Positions 1 through 11,784 of a DNA stretch of 64,000 nucleotides are shown in pieces. A program made the translations under genes and the position numbers. Position 1 is the first letter of the stretch; the number at the start of each line of letters is the position of its first letter. Source of the stretch: Marchantia polymorpha subsp. ruderalis (Eukaryota; Streptophyta; Marchantiopsida; Marchantiales; Marchantiaceae); NCBI GenBank assembly GCA_037833965.1, contig AP031351.1:18426501-18490500 (forward strand). The letters run 5' to 3'. Under the pieces are notes generated by a model. The model was not told where the DNA came from. It ran no database searches and saw only the letters and a list, made by a program, of their open reading frames with translations.

Positions 1-504
1 GCATGTGCAGGTGGCAACTCTCTTAGGAATGGGTAAGAATTGGAAGACTTGCAGTGAACTCAATTTTCGACCATGGTCAGGCCGAGGGAAGAGTGAATTC
101 TGACGATTGAAGATATAGCATTCAAAACCTCATTATGATCTTGTCGTTGTGGACTAAGTGTCGATTACAATTCGGCTCAAAACGAACCAACCTTTGTGGG
201 ACAAAAATGTTCTCGACAGCAAGTAGGAATGGCACCATCACCGACCATGTGATCCGAATCTCCGAATTGCACAGCACGACGATTTTAGTACATCCAACTG
301 GCGTAACATCTCGAGATGCCGACCCTTCCTTCTCACTCAACAAAAGCTCTCGCTGAAAGATTGGCTGTGCAGACACGAAATTCGGCTGTAGAAGAAAGGC
401 GAGCCGAACAGAGATAGAGAAGAACAGAGAGATGCAATTTGTAGGGGCCCTCCGTATCCGCTCCATTTGCCATGTCTGGCAGATGGACTTTGGTAGGAGG
501 CACG

Positions 505-731
505 ATGGCTGAAAATCAAGGGCCTGAGCTTGCTGGATCAGGGCCAGTAACTGGTAAGTGTTCGTTCAAGCAGTATTGGGGATTTGGTTGTCCTCGGCTC
601 GAAGTCCTGGCATTAATGCCATCTCTCATTACCTTCATTTCTTATTCAAGTGCTCCAGCAATCTGTGAGGCCCATTCGATCTTCCAGGGACCCGAGGCAC
701 GTCCCGACTCCAATCAAACGTGCTGGCGACC
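505..731 (+). CDS. candidate first two exons of an unrecognised gene
   Basis: Weak candidate. An ATG at 505 (another in frame at 472) opens a short exon ending at 553 with a strong GTAAGT donor. A pyrimidine-containing acceptor at 650 opens a second exon, 651-731, that stays in frame across the junction and ends at a GTGAGT donor. The second exon encodes a basic, arginine- and proline-rich stretch including RHVPTPIKRAGD. I could not find a convincing third exon and recognise no family. The paired good splice sites are the only support; they could be chance or the remnant of a broken gene. Confidence 0.28.
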
Positions 732-1738
732 GTGAGTTCACATCCCTGAGCATCTGAGCTGTTGTAGAAGGCAAGCAGGTCTCATGAAGATTGGACAGCG
801 ACTCTGTACCCTGACTTAGTCGGATCAGCGATTCTTATGATCGATTCCAATGAAGCAGAGATGCACTGCTCCACTGCTCCACTGGTTCCTGGATCCGGTT
901 CCGTTCACGTCAGGTCTTCCTTTCTTCCTTCGTCCCCTAATTCTTCTTTCGGTTCCTCCTCCAGGACTCATGTCTTGAACTGGGGTAGATAATCGGCGAT
1001 TCGATGCAATTCCGATGCTCTGGTTATGAGGACGAGTATCTTCCAGCACGTGCACATGTGCGGACGGGATGGAGTGTCTTCTTTCACGTCGTCCAGTCGA
1101 ACGCAGGCCTGATGTGCGATGCAGATTCATGAAACTTCCCCTTTCACGACCGCTCAGTGCGCTCTTTCGCTCGATGGCTCCCCTTTCAGCTGGTGCATGA
1201 GACGCATCCACGTGATCTTCGCACATCAGCAACGATCGGACCCAAAGTTTGTCCCTCTATTACATTTGAGAGCATTTGTAAAAGCAAATCCTTCTGCTTG
1301 AGCACTGGAGTCGAATCTACAATAGGCGAGCGCGATGGAGCCATGTGGAGCACATGCTTCCAATTGTGCTACCCAGAACTAAGAACAACAGACGAAGGGT
1401 GTGACGTGACTAAGACCTTGTCGGTTTCTTGCATCTCGCACGGGGTCTTTTGTCGACACAAATCCACAACCAGAAAATACCAGAGGCACTACTAACCCAC
1501 TAATTAGAGCATCCATTCACACGCTCCAGGACTCCGAGGGCGTTCTGACATGTTGGTGCGTGCGAGTCCAGGATCCATGGTCCGGAGATGTGTGAGGAAA
1601 GACTTCTTAGACTCCAGAAACTCACAGACCAGAAAGTATTCCTACACACCACACTAGCTTTAAAATATTCATCCCAGACAGCAAAGAAGAGGAACATCTA
1701 TTCGAGAGTCAGAGAATGTGACTCGGTCAGTCAGTCAG

Positions 1739-2362
1739 TCAATGCAACCTGTTGTGATTTGGCGAAGATCGAGCAGCAATGTGCTTGATCTCTACGATCT
1801 CTCGTCTGACGGTGTCCAAGCTCGTAGCCAGCTTCTCCATGTAGGGATGGTGATAATGAGTTTGTCCTCGGTCGTGGTGGCTCTGAGAATAAAGCGCTTC
1901 TTGCAGAAGTTTGTTGCTTCGAGTTTGCTCCGTGGCCAGACTTTCGAGAATAGAGATCATTTGCCGACCCTGCGCTGCTTGCTCTTCGCGCATGGCCTTC
2001 ATCTCGACGACCAGCTGCTGGAGCATAGACGCTGACGCTGGTCCTCCTCGTCCTCGTCCTCCTATCAGAGTGCTGATTTGAGCCCTTTCCAACTCTGTAG
2101 CATCATCAGCAGCAAGCTTCTCCTCCTCCTCGGGAACAGACGATTCCGATGCCGATGACGGGCGAGCCTGATTGTTGGCGGAGCAACAACCGACAGCTGC
2201 CTTCTCGAACACTGGAAACACATGAATATCTGTCACTTCACTTGCTTGCTGCTCTGTGTTTGGGGGTGACCTTCCGGTGGAATCCATTGAACTGCAACGT
2301 TGCTCAATCAATTCTGCCGGCTGAGAGCACAGAACCGCCTCCTGCTGAGCAAGAACTCTGAT
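1739..2362 (-). CDS. candidate terminal exon, acidic and coiled-coil protein
   Basis: An open frame of about 208 codons on the minus strand, bounded upstream by a TAG at 2363-2365, with composition unlike random sequence. It has a serine/proline-rich part, an acidic run (PEEEEKLAADDATELE), then a helical segment rich in heptad-spaced L, M and I (MKAMREEQAAQGRQMISILE and following residues) that looks like a coiled coil, and a histidine-containing tail. The only in-frame ATG starts at the residues MDSTGRS; the frame continues upstream, so it is more likely a last exon than an intact gene. Similar C-terminal coiled coils occur in plant trihelix/Myb-like proteins, but no DNA-binding domain was found upstream, so no function is assigned. 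Confidence 0.38.
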   Translation of the reverse strand: MRVLAQQEAVLCSQPAELIEQRCSSMDSTGRSPPNTEQQASEVTDIHVFPVFEKAAVGCCSANNQARPSSASESSVPEEEEKLAADDATELERAQISTLIGGRGRGGPASASMLQQLVVEMKAMREEQAAQGRQMISILESLATEQTRSNKLLQEALYSQSHHDRGQTHYHHPYMEKLATSLDTVRREIVEIKHIAARSSPNHNRLH

Positions 2363-5263
2363 CTAGTCTTCTTCTCTTGTTCTCGGACGCCTCGTCTGCA
2401 ATCCTTGCTCCACAAATTCGATGCTGCGTTTTCCGCTGCAGATGGACGCTGCTTAGCGTTTTTGTCAATTTCTTTTTCTTGTAAAGATGCTAAATGTTTT
2501 CTCCGGTGCTTATGAACAATGAACACAGATCCCCTGCCACCAGTGGCTTCTGCATTCAGCCTGTGCTGTCCCTGTGGTCAATCGCTCTCGCTCTCGCTCT
2601 CGTGTGCGTTGAGTGATTTGCTCTATTTTCATCCCCTCGCAATACGTGTCAACTGTACAGAATTTATTTTACTTCCAGATTCTGCAAACTGCAAATGCTG
2701 TTGATGCATTTGCTCCTGCGACCATATTTAGACTGATGCGACCCGAATGTTTTCGCAAGATCCCAGGGCCCTACACCAGAAACGAGATGGTCTTCTTCCG
2801 TGAACTGCAATTATGGATGTCACTCATTTGCAGTCAATCCCTGACACCTCCCATATCCACTCCTCTCTGCCTTGCCTCTTGTTTACAACAGTGCACGGAC
2901 AGTGGCTAACTGCTCTGCAGCTTTGCTTGAACAGAAGGGCATCGTTCTGTGCTGAAAGGTCTCCCTCCCAGTGTCATAAACTCCACATGAACTGTCGTGT
3001 GCAGTTTCTGACAGCGGACGCTGAGGCTAGCGTGGAATGCCCTGCCTTCCCCTGCCATGTCCTCGGTTCCCTCGTTGTTGGTTCACGACAGCGACTCAAG
3101 GACGGAAGACGAATGTAGGCGAGACCGATGCTGCAGTCTCAGATCCATATGTGACGGATCCAAGCGCATAACTCAGGCTCAGGCTCAGGCTCAGGCTTTG
3201 GCTCCGTGTGATCCGAAACTGTTTCAAAACAGAGCATGGGCAGTAGCTGCGTTGCTTGGCCAAGGAGTGATCCAGTTTATGCTCTCGTTACAGCTGGACC
3301 TTCCATCCTTCATGGACGATTCATTCGGCTTTTTGGCGACTTCGGAAGCGTCTTCGGAGCGTTGTCGCTTGAGAATACTCTGAACACTCTGTCGACCGCC
3401 TTTTTTAGTGACTTCCGAATCGAAATTATTTCCAAGTTAATCAGCGTGTCCCTTCCACCTCCACGCTTCTTCCATGCTCCTTCGAGGCGTCTTAGGGTCG
3501 TTCATTAGCTGTCTTATCTCTACCCCTCTCACTCACTCACTCACTCACTCACAGTGCATGAAGTCCCGACAGCTCTTTCGATCCGATCAGAGCCGCTGTC
3601 GCTTTTCTGATTGCAAGCACGCACATCTCGCGAACTTGTGCAATTGAAACTTTCGCGAAGAGTGAAGAAATTCATCAATATTGTGTTCATTTCCATATTT
3701 ACAACAACATTTTACGTGAAAAAATCCACTTCTTCTAGACTTGTCATTCTGAAGAAGCGCGTGAAAGGTCAAGGATCAATTTTCGAGCCTTTAGTTTAGG
3801 ATCCCGAGGGGCACTCACTGGAATGACTGACAGTCAAGCACTGGAGGAACTTGTCAAGAGGGACCATGTCAACGACCAAAAGAACTGATTAATTTCAGAG
3901 ACAAAGAGTGAGAGAGAGGAAGAAGAGTTGGGAACTGTCGTCCAAATCAGTAACTCTCCAACATTGGACCGTTGCACCGTGGCTCGCAATCGAAAGCGCA
4001 AGGAAGCAGCCAGCTGCTCAAGGCATGGCGAGGCGAGGAAGGGTGGGTCATCCATTGAATGGGTGGATTGATTGATTCCAACGAACTTTTGAATATGGAT
4101 TCGGGAAAGAGGCTGGAGAGGAGGAGGAGGGGCCGAGGGAGGATCAGCACTTGAATGGGCACGCATCTCGGGGCGTGTCAGTCCCGATCGAGTCATGGCC
4201 TCCTGATAAGTCGAAGCCCTTTTCCCAAAGTAGCATAAGCAACTGCTCGGCCCTCGCATTACAGTACAGAGGATTAGATTAGTGCCTGCCCTCCACGAAC
4301 ATTAACTCTGCGATTAACTAGCACTAATCATCATCCTCATCCAGTAGCCATCCTACGATGCCCTACTTCCGTGACGCTCCGTCCTCTACTCTGTCAACCA
4401 CGGTGCAGAACTCTGTCAGTTTCTTCCTTCCACAGACCCGTCCGTTCCGTACATCTGCCGACATGGGTCCCTCGCCGACCGATCCCTCTCAGAGGTATGA
4501 TCCACACCCTCCGTCCTCCGTTCCGGTCGTCGGTAAGCTCGACTGCGCATTCCAACCGGCGAGCCACGTGGCGTCCCCAGCATGAGCGAAGTTGGAGGGA
4601 CTCTCTGGACACTTCTTGGCCTACGAAGGAAAGGAAGATGTGCGACTCCCGTCGAAGGAGAAGAAGAAAGTGCGCCAGAGAGTCTGATGATCGACGATTG
4701 CAGCCTGCAAGGCGAAGATTGTCAATTTCGTCGCCCGTCACGCATCTCTCGAATCGTTTCTGTTGCGAACGACGGGAGGTTCGGTGCGAACAGAGCGCAA
4801 ATATCGCTGGCGGCCGTGACTGGAGTTTGTCGATGGAGGGATCAGTCAAAACTTTGAAGTAGCACCCGGCCGATAAAGAGCACGTAGTGGAGAGAAATCG
4901 GAGATCGTTTAGTGGCATTTTTCTTGTGTGTTCTGCGTGTTGGTGATGTAAACAGCGATTGCTTCTTGGTAACGAAAGGAAGAGGAGTAGATTTCAACAG
5001 TATTGCTTTGAGATCGAGAGTGGAGAGTGGAGAGGTTGTGGATCTTATTTTGAGAGGGATGTTATTTTCTCTCATATGACCTACTGATTCGAGAAGATGG
5101 GTGAGCTGACCCATGGGTTTCGAGTCGCAAGTACTGCTGGCAAGCGGTAAATTTTATACCTGACATGACACTTTATGTCTGAGCTTCTTTCTTGTCTGGG
5201 CGTGAATACGAAATCAGTCCCGAAACAAACCGGGTTCCCAGAAGGCAGAGCGCTTGCCAAGAC
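2363..5263. other. no recognised gene; simple repeats
   Basis: Mixed-composition sequence with many short open frames on both strands, none with recognisable motifs or a coherent exon chain. It holds a (CAGGCT) run of about four units near 3174-3198 and a CACT tetranucleotide run near 3529-3552. A frame from 4358 ending near a GTAAGC at about 4533 looks exon-like but has no partner exon. Confidence 0.5.
3529..3552. repeat. (CACT)n microsatellite
   Basis: About six uninterrupted CACT units, a simple tetranucleotide repeat in non-coding sequence. Confidence 0.9.
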
Positions 5264-5482
5264 ATGCAAAGGATATTTACTGACAATTCAATGGGAGGGA
5301 AGAGGGAAGGGTCAGTGTCTCTGATCACCGAAAACGAGAGGGCAAATGTAGTCACTCACATGGGCCAAACTACAGCAGCTGAAGGACGAATTGGTGGGCC
5401 TTACTCAGCCTTGACCGTAGAAGAAGCAGTAAGGATTTTGCAGAACCTTTTGCAGCATATGAAAATGTTTCTAAACTGGTGA
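5264..5482 (+). CDS. candidate small ORF, 72 residues, unknown
   Basis: A frame open from about 5192 with its first ATG at 5264 and a TGA at 5480-5482. The residues are balanced and protein-like rather than low complexity, with a C-terminal amphipathic helix (LTVEEAVRILQNLLQHMKMF). No family is recognised. It could be a small gene, a terminal exon (an AG precedes the ATG region), or chance. No neighbouring exon with matching phase was identified. Confidence 0.25.
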   Translation: MQRIFTDNSMGGKREGSVSLITENERANVVTHMGQTTAAEGRIGGPYSALTVEEAVRILQNLLQHMKMFLNW

Positions 5483-5765
5483 CAGTGGCTAAAAGAAAGC
5501 AGTCCATCACTTTCCCAAGCTTTCACCTTCATGTCCATGTTTGCCAGGTTTGTGAAAACAACGGGCTGCTGATGTCATTGCATGTCATGCAGATTATGGC
5601 CAACTTAAACCTGGAATATGTATTGTTGGTATCAGAGTAGCTTATTCCACATATCGTAGCACATACATACATTCTTCGCACCATCATTTCAAATGGACGT
5701 GTACTCATTCTTGACTTTTTTGCAAGCATATGCAAGTATGGACGGACTGTTTAGGACAAAGGACA

Positions 5766-5842
5766 GGGAGGGAGGGAGGGAGGGTTAGTTGGATTAGGGG
5801 GCGGTGGTGTGTTCTGATCCCACACCGCCTCCCTCCCTACCT
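5766..5842. repeat. (GGGA)n tract with nearby complementary C-rich tract
   Basis: Five GGG runs separated by single A residues at 5766-5784 fit the G-quadruplex consensus on the plus strand. Forty bases on, GGGGGCGGTG is followed by CACACCGCC and CCCTCCCT, so the G-rich and C-rich halves can also pair as an imperfect hairpin. No gene is adjacent. Confidence 0.6.
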
Positions 5843-6899
5843 TTCTTCATAGCGATATCAGAAATAGACTTCAATGAAAACAGTCAAACTCGTCCTGTTC
5901 TAACAAAACGATATTTCTTATTCTCTTTTCGCCTTTCTCTCCTCAGGCATCAACCGTGTTCAACCACTCGTCACTCAAATTATGGGGACATCTTCCCGAT
6001 GCTTATCATCATCGAGATTTCTTTTACCTCCTTTCCTCGTTTTTTAAACTGGCAAGAAGGCGTTAGATCAAAACCGAGATCTACTACCTAATATCTACTT
6101 CAACATGCTCTTCATTTACTTTGTTTGTTTGTTCGATTACCAAACCCCCTATACCACTTTCTTCTCTCGTTTACTTGATCATACAACCGGACAGGCTAGG
6201 ACGCAGCGACCATCCGTCATTGAACAGGAAGCTCTCGTCCGGAAGAGGTGGTTTGGAAGCACATTGTCGAGTACCAAGTGGCCACAGTGTGTGGTCACAT
6301 TGCTAGTAAACTACGACGACGACACCATGCGTTGTAAGAATGTAGTTTTGAAGCATTAAAAGAGAGCCAAGATAATCGAGAGTTCATGTGTCCGCGCGAG
6401 GGTTCGAGATGGACCCAAACATGAATGAAGGACGGAAGTGTGGAAATGAGGCTGTGGAATCACTAGGAAGCCTAAATGAGTGATCCACACTCGACAGGTT
6501 CTCTCTCTTACAATGGATGGGGTGGGAGACCCGGTCGTAAAGAACTTGGGTATAAACTTGGCGCAATAAGAGGCCGTTCTGATCAATTGAACTTGGACAA
6601 CTGCGAGACACATAGTCCATGGGGATGAGCAAGAGTTTAAAAGATGTTCGAACATGTCTTCGACAGGAAGGACGTTTGAACATTTCAGGCAGCGAGAAGA
6701 TTTGATCAGTATGCAAGAAATTTCTAACTTTGGTCGTTCCCTCCCACGAGGCAAAAGAATATGCACTTCCAACCATAAGCGAAACGAAGATTTGGATGTC
6801 ATAAATCAGGAGCAAGGAAGAAATCAGAGTATATTGGAGCCCTTCTATATGATACCTACAAAGTAATAATTGTAAATAATGTGGGTGTTTATATCAAGC

Positions 6900-7004
6900 T
6901 CGGAGGGGGAACTTAGCCAAAATTCAATGCATTCTAATATTCATTGCGCGAAGCGTATCCATTTTTCTTGAGTCATTTATAAGATGACTCATGAAAGTTA
7001 TATT

Positions 7005-7049
<45 letters not shown>

Positions 7050-10000
7050 CTAACTATTTTCATTTGTCTAGCAAACTTCACATCGTTAATGATATCACAT
7101 CACGTATCCTCTCCTCTTCAAATTAGATTCATGTAAACTAAATTCAATGTTGATTGAGAACACATTCTTTCTGAGCAATAAAGATCTGAATGGATAAACT
7201 AAACCAAGATCAAACTTATATAAGGAAGGGTAACTTGTGCAAGTCTATAAGTTTTATACATATTCAGACTTAAATCCATGAGCATTCTTGCTGGAGCAAA
7301 AACGTGAGCAGCTATTCAGAGTCAGAGACTTAGCCAGATCCAGTTAGAAAATTGAATCAATTGAAATTCCAGTATATAAAGATAAAGTAAGTAATCCTAT
7401 GATGTAAATTACTTGTTTTACAAACATATTTGCAAAATTTTTCCAATATACATCATCAATCTGCGATCATAAAATGAGAATATAATTAAATTGTTGAGGA
7501 GTATATTCAACAAAAAGTGCTATGTATGTCATCTTCTTCATCAATAATAAACCTGCGCTGCATATGAACATGACAATGATTTGAGTAGCTTTCCAATTAG
7601 ATTACAAGACAAAATTTTCAGTAAAGAATTTACATGATCCGCTTGTAAGAGAATTATAAACCAGAATTATATATAGATGAAGAAGGAATCATAATAATAT
7701 GATGAGCAAAACTTGAGGATGATATATCAGACGTCACTTGTGAGGCAATTAATAGGAAAAAATTTAATCTAAAAACATTATATCGTGTAGTTTTTGGAAA
7801 GCATGAAAAGTAATCCTTACATCAAACTATCAATTCCAATATGCATAAGCCGTTTGTAAATTATACACATTTCAGGACATAGATAATGATTATGATTGTA
7901 TGTAATTTATCAAATCTTACATTTTATATTTTTAAATGGTCAAGTTTTAAAAATCATGTTCAATGTTATCAATGAAAAATACAATGTCTGTTTCATAAAA
8001 AATGTGACACAAAATGTGATGATGGCAAAGTAGCAGACATAACAACTTGATAATAAGCCTTAGCAAATAAGGATGTACATAAAAATATTTTTTGTTCCAC
8101 AATAACAACAAAATGAAATACGATGGTCATATTTAATATGATGATTCGATTATATCACATTTTGATGAAAGAGAAGAAAGAGTTTCTTGATATTTATACC
8201 AAAAAAATGAAGTCTAATAAAGATTCATCAACCTCCTCATCATTCATAAAATAGATTGAATATTATAAATAATTAATATCACCTCAAAAGAATATCTACA
8301 AGACAATCGGAGAATTATAAAGATCTGAAACTAATATAATGTTCAAGTACACCTATTTACAACCTACTCAGATGATCATTTGAAGCTATTTTTGGTAAAA
8401 GATTTTGATAGAATATCAACAATATTGCATGATCTGCACTCAATTAAAAAAAATTATTTGAAGATAATTTTCATCTTGATAGATTTAACCCTTAAACTAC
8501 TTTTGGCTAGATGATACGCATTCAACAACTAGAATAATAGGTTTTTATGCAAAATGTGCAATTTATGTCCAAAATATGTATTTAAACATTATAAGAATTA
8601 TAAGTTTGATATATATTTCAAGATGATCAAACAAACTTTGGACAATTCACTTAAGTTTGAAGTAACTACTACACGTTGATATTCAATCCAAAAAACAAAA
8701 TTAATAGCTTGATAATGGTAGAATTTTAATTAGATATTTTCTCATAAATATATAAAAAATGCATAAAGTTAATTTTTTTTAATGCATGATTAGTCTAAGA
8801 AAAATGAGTTAAGCTAGTGTTAAATACACTTGAATATTAAAATCATATACTATTGAATATATCACGTCATGTCTACAACATGATGTGATGCATTGAATTT
8901 TTTTGCAAAATAATTCAATCATCTTGTAGATTCATTAATTAATGATTATCATTTCCTTCTATCAAAAATTTGCTATAAAAATTATTATATGATAACATTG
9001 AATAAAATGATTGGACTGACTATTAAATTAAACATAAATAGAAATATTCACATTCAAAAAAATTAAAATAATTTTTTTATTATGATTATTTTCATCTTTT
9101 TTATCATGACATGATGTTGATAAATTTATCATCTGCATCAAATGAAATTAACTCAAAAGGTAGATTTCATATATTTTTAAAATAAAATAAAATATGTAAT
9201 GCATAAAAACTAATAATTTATCGAGCCTTTGAAAATTTGCATTTCTATTGACATCATTCAAGGTTTGATTATTTACATTTTTATGATATTCAAAAATGTC
9301 AAAATTTAAACCTAGGTTTTAAATTTTAATTTGAATATTGAATTTTTTCATAAAAAATATAGTATCAAATTAATAATTATTTTTTAAAATTTATGCAAAC
9401 TTACATCAAAATTTAATTTAAATTGTGAGTATATAAGAATAGAAATCAAATTTGAACTTGAAATTTTTAAATTTGATATATTCAATTTTATCAAGATATT
9501 TTTTTCGCATAAAAATTCTTCATTAAAAAGTAATATTAGTAAACCCCATTTCATAAGAATGCATCTTACTTATCTAGATATTATGACCATACAACTGGAT
9601 TTTAAACTCAATTTTTCATCTTCACAAATATATACACATTGACATCTAAACATTCTCAAATTTTAATCTTCACAAACATATTATATTCCAAACGCCAAGC
9701 AAGGAAAGTTGATCCAACTCTTTCAAATTGTGGTTCTGACACATCCAACTTGGATTGGGTATCAATGTAAATAGATACTTGATGTAACATGAAATTCAAA
9801 TGACATCCACAACATGCCAATCCATTTGATGTGCATCTAAAAAAATGATAATCATACATCAGAATTGTTAACATGTAGACATCTTGTAATCATCGTATTT
9901 ATAGTCTTAATCTAGCCTCTACTAAATAAGTTCACTTAAAGTAAATAACATCAATGCTCTCCCCGTGTGAGTTGTAAATCTCACCCACAATCACAGATTC

Positions 10001-11450
10001 AACATTTTATATAAAAATAATAATTGACTCTAACATGTGACTTGTGAGATTCAGCATTATTTTCAAAGCCAAATAAACAAACAGATACATTGCATTTTCA
10101 AATTTTATGTATAGAAATATATCTAAATTAAAAATTAAAAATTTCAACCAAATTTTTTTTAAATGAAATAACGATTTCAAAATATCAGTAATACTAAAAT
10201 AGTAATAAACAAATAAAACCAAAAAATTTAATCAGATATTGTAGTTTTAAATACTTCATATATTTACTTTTCACTTGATTAGATGTAGATTTTTATACTT
10301 AGAAACATGTTAACACACATATTTATGAAATCCAATCATGATAAAAATATTGTTTTAAATTTTTAACTAAAAACTTGAAGACAATTTTTTTAGCGTCAGA
10401 TTTTTAGCTTGAAATCAGATTTTTGAGATATAAAAAATTAAATTATTTGCACAATAATTAATTTACAAAAAATTTTGGAAAATATATTATTTTTTAACAA
10501 ATGAAATGAGAAAAAATATAAAATTTACAAGATTTTTTGGCTTATTTTGATGACATCAATTTTTATTATCACAACATTTTAAAATTTTTTAGAGTGAATT
10601 ATATAGAGTTTTCACTCTACACATCAGAAAAATAGTCTTTGCATAATAAATTCTAATATATTTTTTCTTGTTCCTTGCAATTTAAAAAAAATTATTTTGA
10701 AATTTTAAAAAAATTCAAAACGTTTTTGTTAATTTAAATCATTATTGCTATTAACTATGAAATATGATATTGCACTGTCAATTAGAAACAGATGTTATTT
10801 TCTTACAATGATGACATATCAATATATGTCATCATTTTATGTCATTTAAAATTTTTGTTAAATATAATATTTCATATATTTTGTTAGAAAATAATTTGCA
10901 ATTTTTTATAAAAAGTATGAAGTTGAATTAACAAGAAAATTTGAATTTATGTCATTTGATGATTTAATTGTGATGATTGTATTTGATTCAATCAATATGA
11001 TATGAATCAAGACATGAATGATTACAATGGAGTTATAATTTACTATATATAAGAAATACTCAAAATATTATGGAGTGAAATCAATATAAAGATTATAAAA
11101 TTTCTAGTAAATGTTTTCTATGTTGTCATGCAAAATTTATGTATTAGTAGAAAACTCTTTAAAGTGAAAAAGTTTGATCAATGTGTAAGTTTTCAAAATT
11201 AATCTTGATTATCTTCATATTTTCAAAAATTAGTATTTAATAAAGATTACTTTAATATGTATTTCATCATATTATAACTTTTTTTATTAGTAACGAGATG
11301 CAATTGACTCTACACATCATGATAAAAATTTTCAATACCAGAAATTAATATTATAAAAATGATAATTCCTGAAAATTTTTATTTCCATTCCTTTTTTGAC
11401 TAGATTCACATCTTTTTTGCTGGTCTGATTTCAAACAAAATAAATTTGGA
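6900..11450. other. AT-rich island, no gene
   Basis: About 4.5 kb of strongly AT-rich DNA without open frames longer than about 75 codons and without recognisable protein motifs in the frames I read. It begins abruptly near 6900 and includes a 38-bp (TA)n run at 7011-7048. Its composition matches the adjoining stretch with transposon relics, so it is probably older, fully decayed repeat DNA. Confidence 0.6.
7011..7048. repeat. (TA)n microsatellite
   Basis: Nineteen uninterrupted TA units inside the AT-rich island. Confidence 0.95.
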
Positions 11451-11521
11451 TGTGTCTAAGCGTCCCCGCCATAAACTATACGCGCAACGCAACGGGAGAT
11501 GGAGGTTGTCATATCCATATG

Positions 11522-11756
11522 TGTTGTGAGTAGTTACTATTGGAATAGAGTTAATTCTAGTTGAGTTAAACCTAGGTTAGTGCTCACTTTTGTTGGAGAG
11601 TATAGTTTAGTATAGACTCAAAGAACTGAAAAGTCTTTGAGTCTTCCCAAATTCAAGGCACCTAATCGCCGACTAGGAGGACGAATTGTGATACATTTGT
11701 GTATGTGTACGTTGTTGTTCCCTATATATGTATGCGTGTGAGTATGCATGTCAACA
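11522..11756. repeat. possible solo or 5' LTR, TGTTG...CAACA
   Basis: A 235-bp segment bounded by TGTTG and CAACA, the inverted ends typical of Ty1/copia LTRs. It contains AATTCTAGTTG...GTTAAACC near 11555-11575, resembling AATTCAAGTTT...GTTAAACTC near 15412-15434 downstream of the copia pol relic. If both are LTRs, they bracket a composite element. Flanking 5-bp duplications are not evident, and the resemblance was judged by eye only. Confidence 0.3.
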
Positions 11757-11784
11757 ATGTATGTTTAATTAAGATAAGTATTCG

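Noticed and set aside
4358..4585. Exon-like plus-strand frame ending near a GTAAGC donor
   Set aside because: No acceptor and partner exon with matching phase; the nearest AG would make an implausibly short intron.
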